From: Maribacter flavus
Lineage (GTDB): Bacteria > Bacteroidota > Bacteroidia > Flavobacteriales > Flavobacteriaceae
NCBI RefSeq assembly: GCF_008386635.1
Contig: NZ_VUOE01000004.1
Span: 53,087 to 117,086, forward strand
DNA: 64,000 nt
Reading direction: 5' to 3'
Shown piece by piece: positions 38,401 to 47,544 of this stretch. Both the position numbers and the translations under genes were made by a program. Each line of letters starts with the position of its first letter. The stretch's first letter is position 1. A model generated the notes under the pieces. The model ran no database searches and was not told the DNA's origin. It worked only from the letters and a program-made list of their open reading frames with translations.

Positions 38401-39836
38401 CCCTTTCGGACGTTACCATGGGTACACGGGCGAATCTGGACGGGACCATAACCCATAGTTATTTTGATAATTGGGTGCTCAACTTCAATGTCGACACCAA
38501 CAATAATAGGTTCCTGATTCTAAATACGGAATTCAAGGAAGGGGATTTGTACTATGGCAGGGGCTATCTGAATGGTACGGGTCGAATTTACGGTCCAACC
38601 ACCGCACTGAACATTACTGTGGATGGGGAAACGGCAAGGGGTACTTCCCTGAAAATACCTTTGAGCGATGTGGCCAGTGTAGGGGACTATTCCTTTATCA
38701 ATTTCTTGGAAAAGGATACGGTCCAATCCCAGGGCGAGCAGCGGGATTTGAAGGATTATCAAGGTCTGGAGTTGGAATTCAACCTGGATGTGACCCCGGA
38801 GGCCGAGGTAGAAATAGTTACGGATACCAGAACGGGTAGTTCCTTGAAAGGAACGGGGGAAGGTATCCTACTGATACAAATTAATACGAACGGCAAGTTT
38901 GAAATGTATGGGGATTTTGTGGTGGTTACCGGACAGTTTCGATACAAGTTTGGTGGCATAATAGATAAGACCTTTACCGTGGAGCCCGGAGGGCAAATTA
39001 ACTGGGACCAAAAGCCCCTGGAGGCCTTGTTGAATATGGAAGCTGTGTATTCGCTGACGGCAAATCCTGCACCATTGCTCCAAAACCAGGCGTATGCCCA
39101 AAGAATACCAACGGATGTGATCATTCGCTTGACCGGGGAACTTCAAAATCCCGATATAGAATTCGGCATCGACTTCCCGGGAACCAATTCCATTGTACAG
39201 TCAGAACTGGAATACGCTTTGCAAGATCCAACGGTTGCGGAGAAAAATGCCATATTCCTATTGGCCCAAGGAAATTTTGTGAACGACCAAAGTGGTATCA
39301 ACCAGCAGGCGATTACCGGAAACTTGGTTCAGAGTGCATCGGGTATTTTGAATTCCCTTTTAGGGGGTGGAAATGATAAGTTGAATTTTGGTTTGTCCTA
39401 CGAACAAGGATATCAAGGAGCCCAATTGGAAACGGACGATAGAATAGGGGTAACGGTCTCTACGCAAATTTCTGATAGGGTATTGTTCAACGGTAAAGTA
39501 GGGGTGCCGGTTGGTGGAACAAGCGAAACCTTGGTCGCAGGGGACTTTGAGATTCAGCTCCTATTAAACGAGGAGGGAAGTTTAAGTGCAAAGTTTTTCA
39601 GTAGGCAAAGTGAAATCCAGGCATTCCTGCCCGATCAACAAGGCTCTACCCAAGGGGCCGGACTTTCCTACGAAGTTGATTTTGACAGTTTTAAAGAACT
39701 TTTCAGGAAAATCCTTAATAAGGAAGTTAAGCAGAAACCTATCAATGCCCAGAAACTTAAACCTCAAGAACCGCCCATTTCGGTCATGGGCAAGGATAGT
39801 TTGCTCAACTTTTATGCAAAGCCAAAATCGTTTTGA
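35412..39836 (+). CDS. tamB: TamB-family translocation/assembly module protein
   Basis: A protein of about 1474 residues with an N-terminal membrane anchor (VLGTIVLSLPIVQ), a long stretch of repeating beta-strand segments of the AsmA/TamB type, and the C-terminal TamB domain (GTNSIVQSELEYAL, FGLSYEQGYQGAQ). TamB-like proteins span the periplasm as hydrophobic grooves and help move lipids or outer-membrane proteins. The only canonical start is TTG 35412, but the frame is open upstream to 35340 and encodes a typical basic, hydrophobic lead-in (KKLRKILVRTLLVLL), so the real N-terminus probably begins earlier at a rare codon. It is transcribed alone, divergent from tsaD. Confidence 0.9.
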   Translation: MLTCVLGTIVLSLPIVQTTLAKYATDSINEEFGTNINVERLRVSLISWDTSLKGVFVEDYKRDTLFYINELKTSIVSIGNLAKGRLEFGDIEIDELHFKLKTYYGEQETNINVFVDKLDDGKPRAPGTPPFFFSSSYVDIQNSRFQYIDENLENEEALQFKNLKIEANEFQILGPEVTAGIEEMSFLSERGILVENLKTNFKYTKEQMRFDSLKIKTPLSNLDGNIVFNYNREDFQDFLNKVNIEANFEESTVSFDEINLIYNEFGQGKTATLSTTLNGVLNDLNINNLFLVSDNTGIRGDFNFKHLFNKQKSFVLDADMRNVTSSYYQLNALLPNLIGNSLPSTFSKLGQFTIRGEALITDSSIDAKVNLNTAVGSSYSDIVLSNFNNIDNATYTGFISLIDFDLGEFVNSKSLGKTNLDFNVEGQGFVTEKLNTEVIGQIYSIEFNNYNYQDIKVSGILKEQLFDGSLTSNDENLKFNFKGLADFGEESNNFNFKASVDYADLKRLNFINDSVSIFKGDVSMNIRGNTLDNIVGDVNFTKTNFQNKNDTYYFEDFTVTSSFESDSVRVIDINSPDIITGFMKGNFRVRELGKLVQNSIGSIYTNYRPFKISGGQNLSFNFKIYNKIVDVFFPEVRFDPNTFIRGKIVSDEGDFKLNFESPSIVAFGNEADNIEVQIDNKNPLFNTYVSVGDLKTPYYDVKDFNLINTTLKDTLFFRSEFKGGSEYNDSYNLNFYHTFNADNKSVIGLKTSDVSFKGNKWILNKDGNRKNKVILNRALDSISIEEIVMNNDEQEQIRLRGQLADSTYKDLQLQFKIVSLNKITPVIDSLKLQGEVNGNLNILQKDGIYLPSSNLNIDRFGVNDMPMGDLAISIVGNRDLTEFQVNSQLSENGIEKFGVVGKIENKEEMPTANLVANFNKFPIDPFNPLGEGIIDHIRGELDGRVNITGPVDNPNFNGLVTLENAGIAIPYLNVDYAFAPRSRVRLENQTFDFDNIALSDVTMGTRANLDGTITHSYFDNWVLNFNVDTNNNRFLILNTEFKEGDLYYGRGYLNGTGRIYGPTTALNITVDGETARGTSLKIPLSDVASVGDYSFINFLEKDTVQSQGEQRDLKDYQGLELEFNLDVTPEAEVEIVTDTRTGSSLKGTGEGILLIQINTNGKFEMYGDFVVVTGQFRYKFGGIIDKTFTVEPGGQINWDQKPLEALLNMEAVYSLTANPAPLLQNQAYAQRIPTDVIIRLTGELQNPDIEFGIDFPGTNSIVQSELEYALQDPTVAEKNAIFLLAQGNFVNDQSGINQQAITGNLVQSASGILNSLLGGGNDKLNFGLSYEQGYQGAQLETDDRIGVTVSTQISDRVLFNGKVGVPVGGTSETLVAGDFEIQLLLNEEGSLSAKFFSRQSEIQAFLPDQQGSTQGAGLSYEVDFDSFKELFRKILNKEVKQKPINAQKLKPQEPPISVMGKDSLLNFYAKPKSF

Positions 39837-40009
39837 ACGCGTTTATCGATTTCAAATCCATTACCATTGTTAAGTAATCATAGGTTTTCGTTATTTTTTG
39901 GTTAAAATATAACAGGCTTCCTATTTTTCTCCGATTCTTGCCAAATGCATGCTAGTCATATTTCGTAATTGAAAGAAGATTTACTAATTTCGTTGGCTTA
40001 ATTTTTCGA

Positions 40010-40996
40010 ATGTCTTCAAACATAAAAAAAATAGCAGTGCTAACTTCTGGGGGCGATTCTCCCGGGATGAATGCGGCCATACGTTCGGTAGTTAGAACCT
40101 GTGCGTATATGAAGGTTGAATGTGTTGGAATTTATAGGGGCTACCAAGGCATGATAGAGGGCGATTTTAAGCCGATGGATGCCAGAAGCGTCAATAATAT
40201 TATCAACAAGGGCGGAACTATTTTGAAATCGGCAAGATGTACTGAATTTAGAACGCCCGAAGGTAGGAAAAAGGCCCACGAACAATTGGTTTCGGCAGGA
40301 ATTGATGCCTTTGTGGTTATTGGCGGTGATGGTAGTTTTACCGGTGCCATGATCTTTAACCAAGAATACCAGTTCCCAATTATGGGGATTCCCGGAACCA
40401 TAGATAATGATATTTTTGGAACCAGTTTTACACTTGGTTTTGATACCGCCTTGAATACTGTAGTCGACTGTATCGATAAAATTCGTGATACAGCTAGTTC
40501 CCACAACAGATTGTTCTTCGTAGAAGTTATGGGTCGGGATGTTGGACATATCGCTTTGAACGCCGGAGTTGGTGCGGGCGCCGAGGAAATTTTGATTCCA
40601 GAGGAAAATCTTGGACTGGATCGTTTATTGGAATCCTTAAAAAGAAGCAAGGAATCTGGTAAGTCTTCCAGTATCGTTATCGTTGCAGAGGGGGATAAGA
40701 CCGGGAAAAATGTCTTCGAGCTCAAGGAGTATGTGGAAAAACACCTGCCAATTTACGATGTACGTGTTTCCGTTCTGGGACACATGCAACGTGGCGGTGC
40801 GCCATCCTGCTATGACCGTGTATTGGCAAGTAGAATGGGCGTTAAGGCCGTGGAATCCTTATTGGAAGGAAAAACGAACCTTATGGTAGGGGTTCAGGAT
40901 AACAAGATTACTCTCACGCCGATAAATAAGGCCATAAAAGGACACACAAAAATAGACAAGGAACTTATCCGCGTCTCAGAAATAATGACAACATAA
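40010..40996 (+). CDS. pfkA: ATP-dependent 6-phosphofructokinase
   Basis: A 328-residue cytoplasmic glycolytic enzyme, fructose-6-P to fructose-1,6-bisphosphate. Motifs: LTSGGDSPGMNAAIR (ATP loop), GGDGS, GIPGTIDND (catalytic Asp) and GHMQRGG. The Gly after GGD in the first loop and overall length (about 320) fit the classical ATP-dependent PfkA group rather than the PPi-dependent enzymes. gapA follows 27 bp later in the same direction, so they form a glycolysis operon. The 173 bp between tamB and pfkA hold a near-consensus -7 element, TAATTTCG, about 20 bases before the ATG. Confidence 0.96.
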   Translation: MSSNIKKIAVLTSGGDSPGMNAAIRSVVRTCAYMKVECVGIYRGYQGMIEGDFKPMDARSVNNIINKGGTILKSARCTEFRTPEGRKKAHEQLVSAGIDAFVVIGGDGSFTGAMIFNQEYQFPIMGIPGTIDNDIFGTSFTLGFDTALNTVVDCIDKIRDTASSHNRLFFVEVMGRDVGHIALNAGVGAGAEEILIPEENLGLDRLLESLKRSKESGKSSSIVIVAEGDKTGKNVFELKEYVEKHLPIYDVRVSVLGHMQRGGAPSCYDRVLASRMGVKAVESLLEGKTNLMVGVQDNKITLTPINKAIKGHTKIDKELIRVSEIMTT

Positions 40997-41020
40997 AGTA
41001 TAATCGATTAAAAACAATAG

Positions 41021-42025
<1,005 letters not shown>

Positions 42026-42045
42026 CAGGCATTTAGATTTCATAT

Positions 42046-42095
42046 AATAATCCTGTAAATAAGGTATTTTTTCCTTATTTTCAGGATTATTTTTT
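42046..42095 (+). terminator. Strong hairpin terminator after gapA
   Basis: A 19-bp stem with one mismatch: arms 42046-42064 and 42073-42091, 8-nt loop of mostly T, then a T run. It lies only 12 bp before the ATG of the kinase gene. Confidence 0.9.
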
Positions 42096-42107
42096 AAATA
42101 CCAAGGT

Positions 42108-42959
42108 ATGATTTTAATTGTTGATAGTGGGGCGACCAAATCTGATTGGATCGCATTGGATGAAAAAGGTGAGCAGCTCTTTTTGACTCAGACTTTGGGT
42201 TTGAGTCCAGAGGTTTTGACAAAGGACGTTATCGAAGATAGGTTGGCCAATAACTTTGAGCTCTCCAAGAATAGGGAAGCGGTAAGCCATTTATTTTTTT
42301 ATGGGGCGGGTTGCGGTACGGATCGAATGAAGAATTTCTTGAAGGATATTTTCAAAGACTTTTTTCCAAATGCTGTTGCGGAAGTGAAGGAGGATACCTA
42401 TGCGGCCATTTTTGCTACAACCAAGGTAGGGCATCAAGGAATTGTCTGTATTTTGGGTACGGGTTCCAATTGCAGTTATTATGATGGGGAAAAACTACAT
42501 CAGAAGGTGACTTCCTTGGGCTACATTCCAATGGATGATGGTAGCGGTAATTTTTTCGGGCGGAAATTGATACGGGATTACTACTTCAACAAGATACCCA
42601 AGGATTTGGCCGATAAATTTGCCAGCCAGTATAATTTGGATGCGGATGTCATCAAGGATAATTTGTACAAACAACCAAACCCCAATACCTATTTGGCGAC
42701 TTTTGCCCGATTCCTAATCGAGAACAAAAGCCACCCCTATTCAAAAGGTGTTATTGACAAAGGCTTTCAACAGTTTATCAATAACTATATCATGCAGTTT
42801 GATCTGGCCACAAAGGTTCCCATCAATTTTGTGGGAAGCATCGCCCATTATTTACGGGATGAACTAACAACCGTACTGCAAAGAAACGATTTGATCGTGG
42901 GGGTGATTCGACAAAAACCTATTGAAGGTTTGGTAGAATTCCATCGGGCGAATATGTAG
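42108..42959 (+). CDS. BadF/BadG-type N-acetylglucosamine kinase
   Basis: A 283-residue cytoplasmic sugar kinase of the actin-like ATPase superfamily. Phosphate-1 motif VDSGATKSDW at the N-terminus, ILGTGSNCSYY (about 117-127) and DDGSGNFFGR (about 143-152) are typical of the BadF/BadG/GlcNAc-kinase group. Likely reaction: GlcNAc plus ATP to GlcNAc-6-P. Relatives such as MurK of Clostridium phosphorylate both MurNAc and GlcNAc, so it could serve as the missing kinase for MurQ and NagB at the start of the window. It follows gapA behind a strong terminator and ends one base before the convergent ridA stop. Confidence 0.85.
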   Translation: MILIVDSGATKSDWIALDEKGEQLFLTQTLGLSPEVLTKDVIEDRLANNFELSKNREAVSHLFFYGAGCGTDRMKNFLKDIFKDFFPNAVAEVKEDTYAAIFATTKVGHQGIVCILGTGSNCSYYDGEKLHQKVTSLGYIPMDDGSGNFFGRKLIRDYYFNKIPKDLADKFASQYNLDADVIKDNLYKQPNPNTYLATFARFLIENKSHPYSKGVIDKGFQQFINNYIMQFDLATKVPINFVGSIAHYLRDELTTVLQRNDLIVGVIRQKPIEGLVEFHRANM

Positions 42960-42960
42960 C

Positions 42961-43344
42961 CTAGAATTGTACGGCTATCATGGAGATTTCCACGTTCACG
43001 AATTTTGGTAGGTTGGCTACTTCCACGGTTTCCCTTGCCGGAGCCGTATCTGAATTGAAATAGGAGCCGTATACTTCGTTTACGTGTGAGAATTGATTCA
43101 TGTCGCTCAAAAATATAGCCGATTTCACAACATTTTCAAAGGTCATTCCCGCTTCGTGCAGAATGGCCTTTAAATTTTCCATGGATTGCCTGGTCTCTTT
43201 TTTTATATCGCCGGAAACCAATTCGCCCGTTTCTGGATCCAAGGGAATCTGTCCGGAAATATAAAGGGTGTTGCCAATTAAAATAGCTTGGTTGTAGGGC
43301 CCAATGGGGGCTGGAGCTTTTGAGGTATTTATTATTTTTTTCAT
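42961..43344 (-). CDS. ridA: RidA family reactive-enamine deaminase
   Basis: A 127-residue cytoplasmic protein of the RidA/YjgF family, which hydrolyses reactive enamine/imine intermediates from PLP enzymes. Seen: TSKAPAPIGPYNQAI, SGQIPLDPETGELV, the catalytic-type Arg in APARETVEVANLPK and the terminal VEISMIA. Length is exactly that of the family. It follows lptD by 11 bp; a functional link to lipopolysaccharide assembly is not apparent, so the pairing is probably simple co-transcription. Confidence 0.94.
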   Translation of the reverse strand: MKKIINTSKAPAPIGPYNQAILIGNTLYISGQIPLDPETGELVSGDIKKETRQSMENLKAILHEAGMTFENVVKSAIFLSDMNQFSHVNEVYGSYFNSDTAPARETVEVANLPKFVNVEISMIAVQF

Positions 43345-43355
43345 TTTTTCTATGA

Positions 43356-46085
43356 TTAATTTCTAAATGGCTGACTTCTATTTTCCCATTTGAGGTCACT
43401 TAATATAGAGGCATCGATTCCTATAAAGAAGTACCATCTCCTAAATTCTCCAAAAGGCGTCCAATTGAAGCGCATGGAAAAACTTTTCAGGTCTCTCTGA
43501 AAGCGTAACTGCGTTAAGGTAAAACCTTTATTTTTAAAGTCGTATCCAGAGGATCCGCCTACCTTCCAGCGTGGGGATAGTTCTATATCCCCGGAAAACA
43601 TTAAGGAATGAGCGCTAAACTCGTTTTGTCTGGCACTGTTCAAATAACTTGCCGAATAGGCCAACCTGAAATTCCAGGGTATTTTGGTGCCGTAAATTGG
43701 GTTCTCCACATCACCCTTTTCCCGTTCTTCCCTTGGGTTGTCCCTAAAGCTATCGGCGCGGCCAAAGAGATCGTCCGTTCTACCGCCACTTTGGGCCACA
43801 TAGTCAAAAGGATCTTCGTCTTCTTCGGCTTCGTCTTCCTTTTTCTTTTCAAACATTTTACTGTCAATGGAGTAGGAGATGTTCATATTGGCACGTGTCA
43901 GCCTAAAAAGACTTCCTCCATTATCTATATTCCAGGTGTCGATACGTCTTCCATTGTTGTCTATGGCATAGGGGTCCAGGCCTGCCGCGAAGTTTATGGA
44001 CATTTTATTGTTCAGGATATTGGTTCCCCCATTAATGTTCAATGGACTTAGCCGAAGGGAATCGGCCTCCAGATTATAAGCTGTTGATATATTAAAATTG
44101 CTCAACAAGGGAATCTTTTTGGGTTCCGTTTTTGTAGAGTCCTTGTCCCTCACCTTCGCCTCCAAAACGTTGTTCAGGGCCAAGCTAAGGCTATTGGATC
44201 GGCCCAGCCTAGGTGCTCCGTTCAATGTTCCGTCAAACCTGCTATATTGCACAACGCGGCCATCTCCGTCTATTCCTTCCACATATTCATCATAATATTG
44301 CTCAAAGGATGGTGCATAACCATAACTAATGGTGGGGCGTAACACATGTCTAATAGCCTGGATCTTTTTGTCCTCACCAAAATTGAATGTTCCATAAAGT
44401 GTGGTACCTATGCTGGCATTCAAATTATACTGGTTATATCGGTCAAATCCAGAAATGGTATCCACTACTACCCGATTGGCCTCAGGATCAAAACTTCGTT
44501 CGAATGTTTGCATGGTCCAAACATCTTCATAGTTTCCACCCATGGTCACGCTAAAGTATTTGGCAATTTTAAAGTTGGTACTTATTGGGATACGGTGTCT
44601 AGCCCCGATCCTGGCGTTGTCGAACATACGGCCGGTCAAAAAATCCTCGTCGTTGGTGGTGAGTCGGTTTTGGGCGTTAACATCATATTGAAAGTTAATG
44701 TTCTGGATGGCCCCTTTTTTTATCCCGTCCCTTTTTGCAAATGGAAAAATACGCTCCATGCTCGCCTGGAACGTAGGTAATGTCATGTTGATATTGTCTG
44801 GATTGGTCGTCGTAGCTGTTGGTGAGGTTAATTGCGAATGTGTCGCCGTAACGCTCATATTTACGGATGGATATGCGGGAAAGGTTTTTGAATATGAGAT
44901 GGACGAGGATAGGGTATTGTTCTGTGTATTGGGTAGGTTGCGTTGCTGCAAGGAGTTTCGGTAATATTCGCTACTCCCCAAATTCACCGATGCTGAAAAC
45001 CTGGAATTAGGACTTGCCTTTTGATCCTGCGAGTGTGAAAACTGCAAGTTCCAGTTTTTGGATAAACTATAGTCGCTGAAGCCCTTTTGGCTCGTCACCA
45101 GGTTTTCGTACCTAAAATTTACATTGCCCCGGTATTTATACCTTTTGGTGTATATGGAGGCCGTTCGAAAACCCCAACTTCCGTTGGTATAAAAATCACC
45201 CGAAAACTCCACATTGGCATAATCTCCCAGCGGAGCGTAATATCCAAAATCCTGTAAAAAATAGCCCCTGTCCGGGTCGTTTCCAAAAGTGGGCATTAAG
45301 ACACCTGGCGCACTTCCAACGGATAATGGAAAATACGCGAATGGCATAGCGATGGGCGTAGGAACATCGGCGATATAGAGATTGCTATAGCCGGCGATCA
45401 CTTTTTTCTTGGGCACGAATTTCGCCTTTCGGACCCTAATGTAATAGTCTGGATTAATGGTATCCTCGGCGGTAGTAATTTTCGCTTCGCTCAGAAAATA
45501 GACGGAGTCGTTCTCTTTTTTTGTGATTTCGGCATATACCTTCATGGCGTCACTACCCAATTGACCCGCGGCGGCTTGCTGTTCGGTCCTGGAATTCCAG
45601 ATAATCGCCTTTTGGGTATCGAAATTAAACCGAATGGAATCCGGAATCACCACATTGGACCCCTGTTTGAAGTAGGGAAGTTGGGTGTAATTGCCTACCG
45701 AATCCTTTATCCTACCTGCATATACTTCATTTTTGATATAATCCATTATGATGATACCGGCCTTTAGCTCCGTATCCTGATAATAGATTTCAGCTTCGTT
45801 GTACAGATAGATTTTGTTCTCCCGTTGGCTCAATTTCACATAGTCCTTGGCCTTGTAGGTAATGTTGTCCAACAGTAGGGGAGGCTTTTGATTTAGGGAG
45901 TCCCTTTGCAGGGAATCTCGCTGAATACTATCTCTTTCCACAGGCTTTGGGAAAAGCGGGGCAACAATGGAATATCTTTCAGCCTTAATTTCAAGGGGGA
46001 CGACCTTGCCCTCTTGTGCCGTTCCCAATAATAGACCAACAAAAAGTAGGAATAGGAAAAGTACGTTCTGTTTATTTGATTGCAA
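43356..46085 (-). CDS. lptD: LptD-like outer-membrane LPS-assembly protein
   Basis: A 909-residue protein with signal peptide (LFLLFVGLLLGTAQ), an N-terminal OstA-like beta-jellyroll (about 70-250, with NEAEIYYQDTELKAGII) and a C-terminal beta-barrel of Bacteroidota LptD type ending in an aromatic-rich segment. It should insert lipopolysaccharide into the outer leaflet. The start is TTG at 46085; no ATG lies between it and the upstream in-frame stop. An acidic, low-complexity insert (KKKEDEAEEDEDPFD, about residue 750) lies in the barrel part, probably a loop. A TAAGTTTG -7 element stands about 60 bp upstream. Confidence 0.88.
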   Translation of the reverse strand: MQSNKQNVLFLFLLFVGLLLGTAQEGKVVPLEIKAERYSIVAPLFPKPVERDSIQRDSLQRDSLNQKPPLLLDNITYKAKDYVKLSQRENKIYLYNEAEIYYQDTELKAGIIIMDYIKNEVYAGRIKDSVGNYTQLPYFKQGSNVVIPDSIRFNFDTQKAIIWNSRTEQQAAAGQLGSDAMKVYAEITKKENDSVYFLSEAKITTAEDTINPDYYIRVRKAKFVPKKKVIAGYSNLYIADVPTPIAMPFAYFPLSVGSAPGVLMPTFGNDPDRGYFLQDFGYYAPLGDYANVEFSGDFYTNGSWGFRTASIYTKRYKYRGNVNFRYENLVTSQKGFSDYSLSKNWNLQFSHSQDQKASPNSRFSASVNLGSSEYYRNSLQQRNLPNTQNNTLSSSISYSKTFPAYPSVNMSVTATHSQLTSPTATTTNPDNINMTLPTFQASMERIFPFAKRDGIKKGAIQNINFQYDVNAQNRLTTNDEDFLTGRMFDNARIGARHRIPISTNFKIAKYFSVTMGGNYEDVWTMQTFERSFDPEANRVVVDTISGFDRYNQYNLNASIGTTLYGTFNFGEDKKIQAIRHVLRPTISYGYAPSFEQYYDEYVEGIDGDGRVVQYSRFDGTLNGAPRLGRSNSLSLALNNVLEAKVRDKDSTKTEPKKIPLLSNFNISTAYNLEADSLRLSPLNINGGTNILNNKMSINFAAGLDPYAIDNNGRRIDTWNIDNGGSLFRLTRANMNISYSIDSKMFEKKKEDEAEEDEDPFDYVAQSGGRTDDLFGRADSFRDNPREEREKGDVENPIYGTKIPWNFRLAYSASYLNSARQNEFSAHSLMFSGDIELSPRWKVGGSSGYDFKNKGFTLTQLRFQRDLKSFSMRFNWTPFGEFRRWYFFIGIDASILSDLKWENRSQPFRN

Positions 46086-46144
46086 GGCTATAAATCCTAT
46101 TTTTGTAAAGGTTTGGCAATCGGTAAGCCATTTGATTCAGATGC

Positions 46145-46152
46145 CAAACTTA
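46145..46152 (-). promoter_or_regulatory. Probable -7 element for lptD-ridA
   Basis: On the minus strand TAAGTTTG, an exact TAnnTTTG match, 60 bases before the TTG start of lptD, in the divergent region shared with the amidase gene. No TTTG at -33 is seen. Confidence 0.4.
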
Positions 46153-46229
46153 CATATATTTTTTGTTCTCTTTATAGGGTGTTACCATAAATTTAACCAT
46201 ATAAGGAGGTGGAGAAACCTATTAAGAAT

Positions 46230-47489
46230 ATGAAAATAAAACCCCAAATTATCTTCCTTGTTTCCTTGTTATTACTTCCGATGATGGCCAGTGCCTCGGA
46301 AACGGGAAAAGGACCTACGGTAGATTCATTCATTGTGGTATTGGACGCCGGCCATGGTGGCCATGACCCGGGAAACCTAGGGAATGGGTATCTGGAAAAG
46401 GACATAGCCCTAAAGATAGTTCTGAAGGTTGGGGAACTGCTTTCTGCCAATAAGGACATCAAGGTCATTTACACCAGAAAGGACGATACCTTTGTGGACC
46501 TTTTTGTGAGAGGGGAAATCGCCAATAAGGCGAATGCCGATTTGTTTGTTTCTGTCCATTGCGATTCCCATAATTCCGATGCCCACGGGGCCGGAACCTT
46601 CGTTTTGGGACTACATGCCAACAAGCAGAATTTTGAAATCGCCAAAAAGGAGAACTCCGTAATCTACCTGGAGGACAATTACGAAACCCGATATGCGGAT
46701 TATGACATCAATTCGCCGGAATCCGTAATTGGACTCACCATTATGCAGGAAGAGTTTTTGGACCAAAGCATCGCCTTGGCGAAAAACATTCAAGATAACA
46801 TGTCCGGTAGGTTAAAGCGGGTGGACAGAAAGGTGAAACAGGCCGGTTTTATCGTACTACATCAAACCTTTATGCCCAGTGTTTTGGTGGAAACGGGCTT
46901 TTTGACCAATAAGGATGAAGGGGCCTATTTAAATTCTTCAAAAGGACAGGCCGAAATGGGTACCGCCATTGCGGATGCCATTTTAAAATATAAAACGGAG
47001 GTACAAGGAATATCCCAAACGGCCCAAGTTTCGAACCCCGCTACACCGGAAAAATCGGTCAAGGACGAAAGTTCCTCCATCGCTGCGGTAGTAGTTTCCA
47101 AAGAGGAAACTTCGGAATCCAAAGAAATCAAAGAAATCAAAAAACCGGAATCGGCAGAAAACAAACAGGAAGTATTGGCCGTATCGGAACCAAAAGAAAC
47201 CCTAGAGGAAAAACCGGATGAAAATGCCATTATCTATAAGGTCCAGTTAATGGCGAGTAGTAAGGATTTGGCATTATCACCCGAAAATTTTAAAGGTCTG
47301 CCCCAAATTACAAAGGAAGCTTATAATAATTTATATCGGTATATGTACGGGGCTACCCAATCCTACAGGGAGGCGAAAATGTTACAGTCAAAAGCGGCCA
47401 GGACGGGATACCCATCGGCATATATCGTAGCCTACAAAAAGGGCGTAAGGGTTTCCGTGCCCAAGGAGGTGGAGGAGGAATCCCAATAA
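46230..47489 (+). CDS. N-acetylmuramoyl-L-alanine amidase with C-terminal SPOR-like region
   Basis: A zinc amidase (Amidase_3) that cuts stem peptides from MurNAc. From ATG 46230 it has 419 residues: signal peptide (IIFLVSLLLLPMMASA), catalytic domain with VLDAGHGGHDPG (Zn His at 42), LEKDIAL (Zn Glu), SVHCDSHN and LVETGFL; then a charged linker rich in Lys, Glu and Ser (about 255-335) and a C-terminal SPOR-like segment (YKVQLMASS) for wall binding. A frame-compatible GTG at 46209 lies inside an AAGGAGG sequence and would push the signal peptide inward, so ATG 46230 is preferred. Start of an envelope gene row followed by mlaD. Confidence 0.88.
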   Translation: MKIKPQIIFLVSLLLLPMMASASETGKGPTVDSFIVVLDAGHGGHDPGNLGNGYLEKDIALKIVLKVGELLSANKDIKVIYTRKDDTFVDLFVRGEIANKANADLFVSVHCDSHNSDAHGAGTFVLGLHANKQNFEIAKKENSVIYLEDNYETRYADYDINSPESVIGLTIMQEEFLDQSIALAKNIQDNMSGRLKRVDRKVKQAGFIVLHQTFMPSVLVETGFLTNKDEGAYLNSSKGQAEMGTAIADAILKYKTEVQGISQTAQVSNPATPEKSVKDESSSIAAVVVSKEETSESKEIKEIKKPESAENKQEVLAVSEPKETLEEKPDENAIIYKVQLMASSKDLALSPENFKGLPQITKEAYNNLYRYMYGATQSYREAKMLQSKAARTGYPSAYIVAYKKGVRVSVPKEVEEESQ

Positions 47490-47514
47490 CGGCCATTGGT
47501 ATGTTATTTATTCC

Positions 47515-47522
47515 TAATTTTG
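47515..47522 (+). promoter_or_regulatory. Probable -7 element for mlaD and following genes
   Basis: TAATTTTG matches TAnnTTTG exactly, 22 bases before the TTG start of mlaD; a partial -33 (TTGG) lies about 16 bp upstream. It suggests the MlaD-Fe-S genes can be expressed apart from the amidase gene. Confidence 0.5.
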
Positions 47523-47544
47523 TTAGAAACATAAAATTGATTGC

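Noticed and set aside
46209..46229. GTG start of the amidase gene at 46209
   Set aside because: The GTG overlaps the AAGGAGG sequence itself and puts seven polar residues before the signal peptide; ATG 46230 gives a standard signal sequence.
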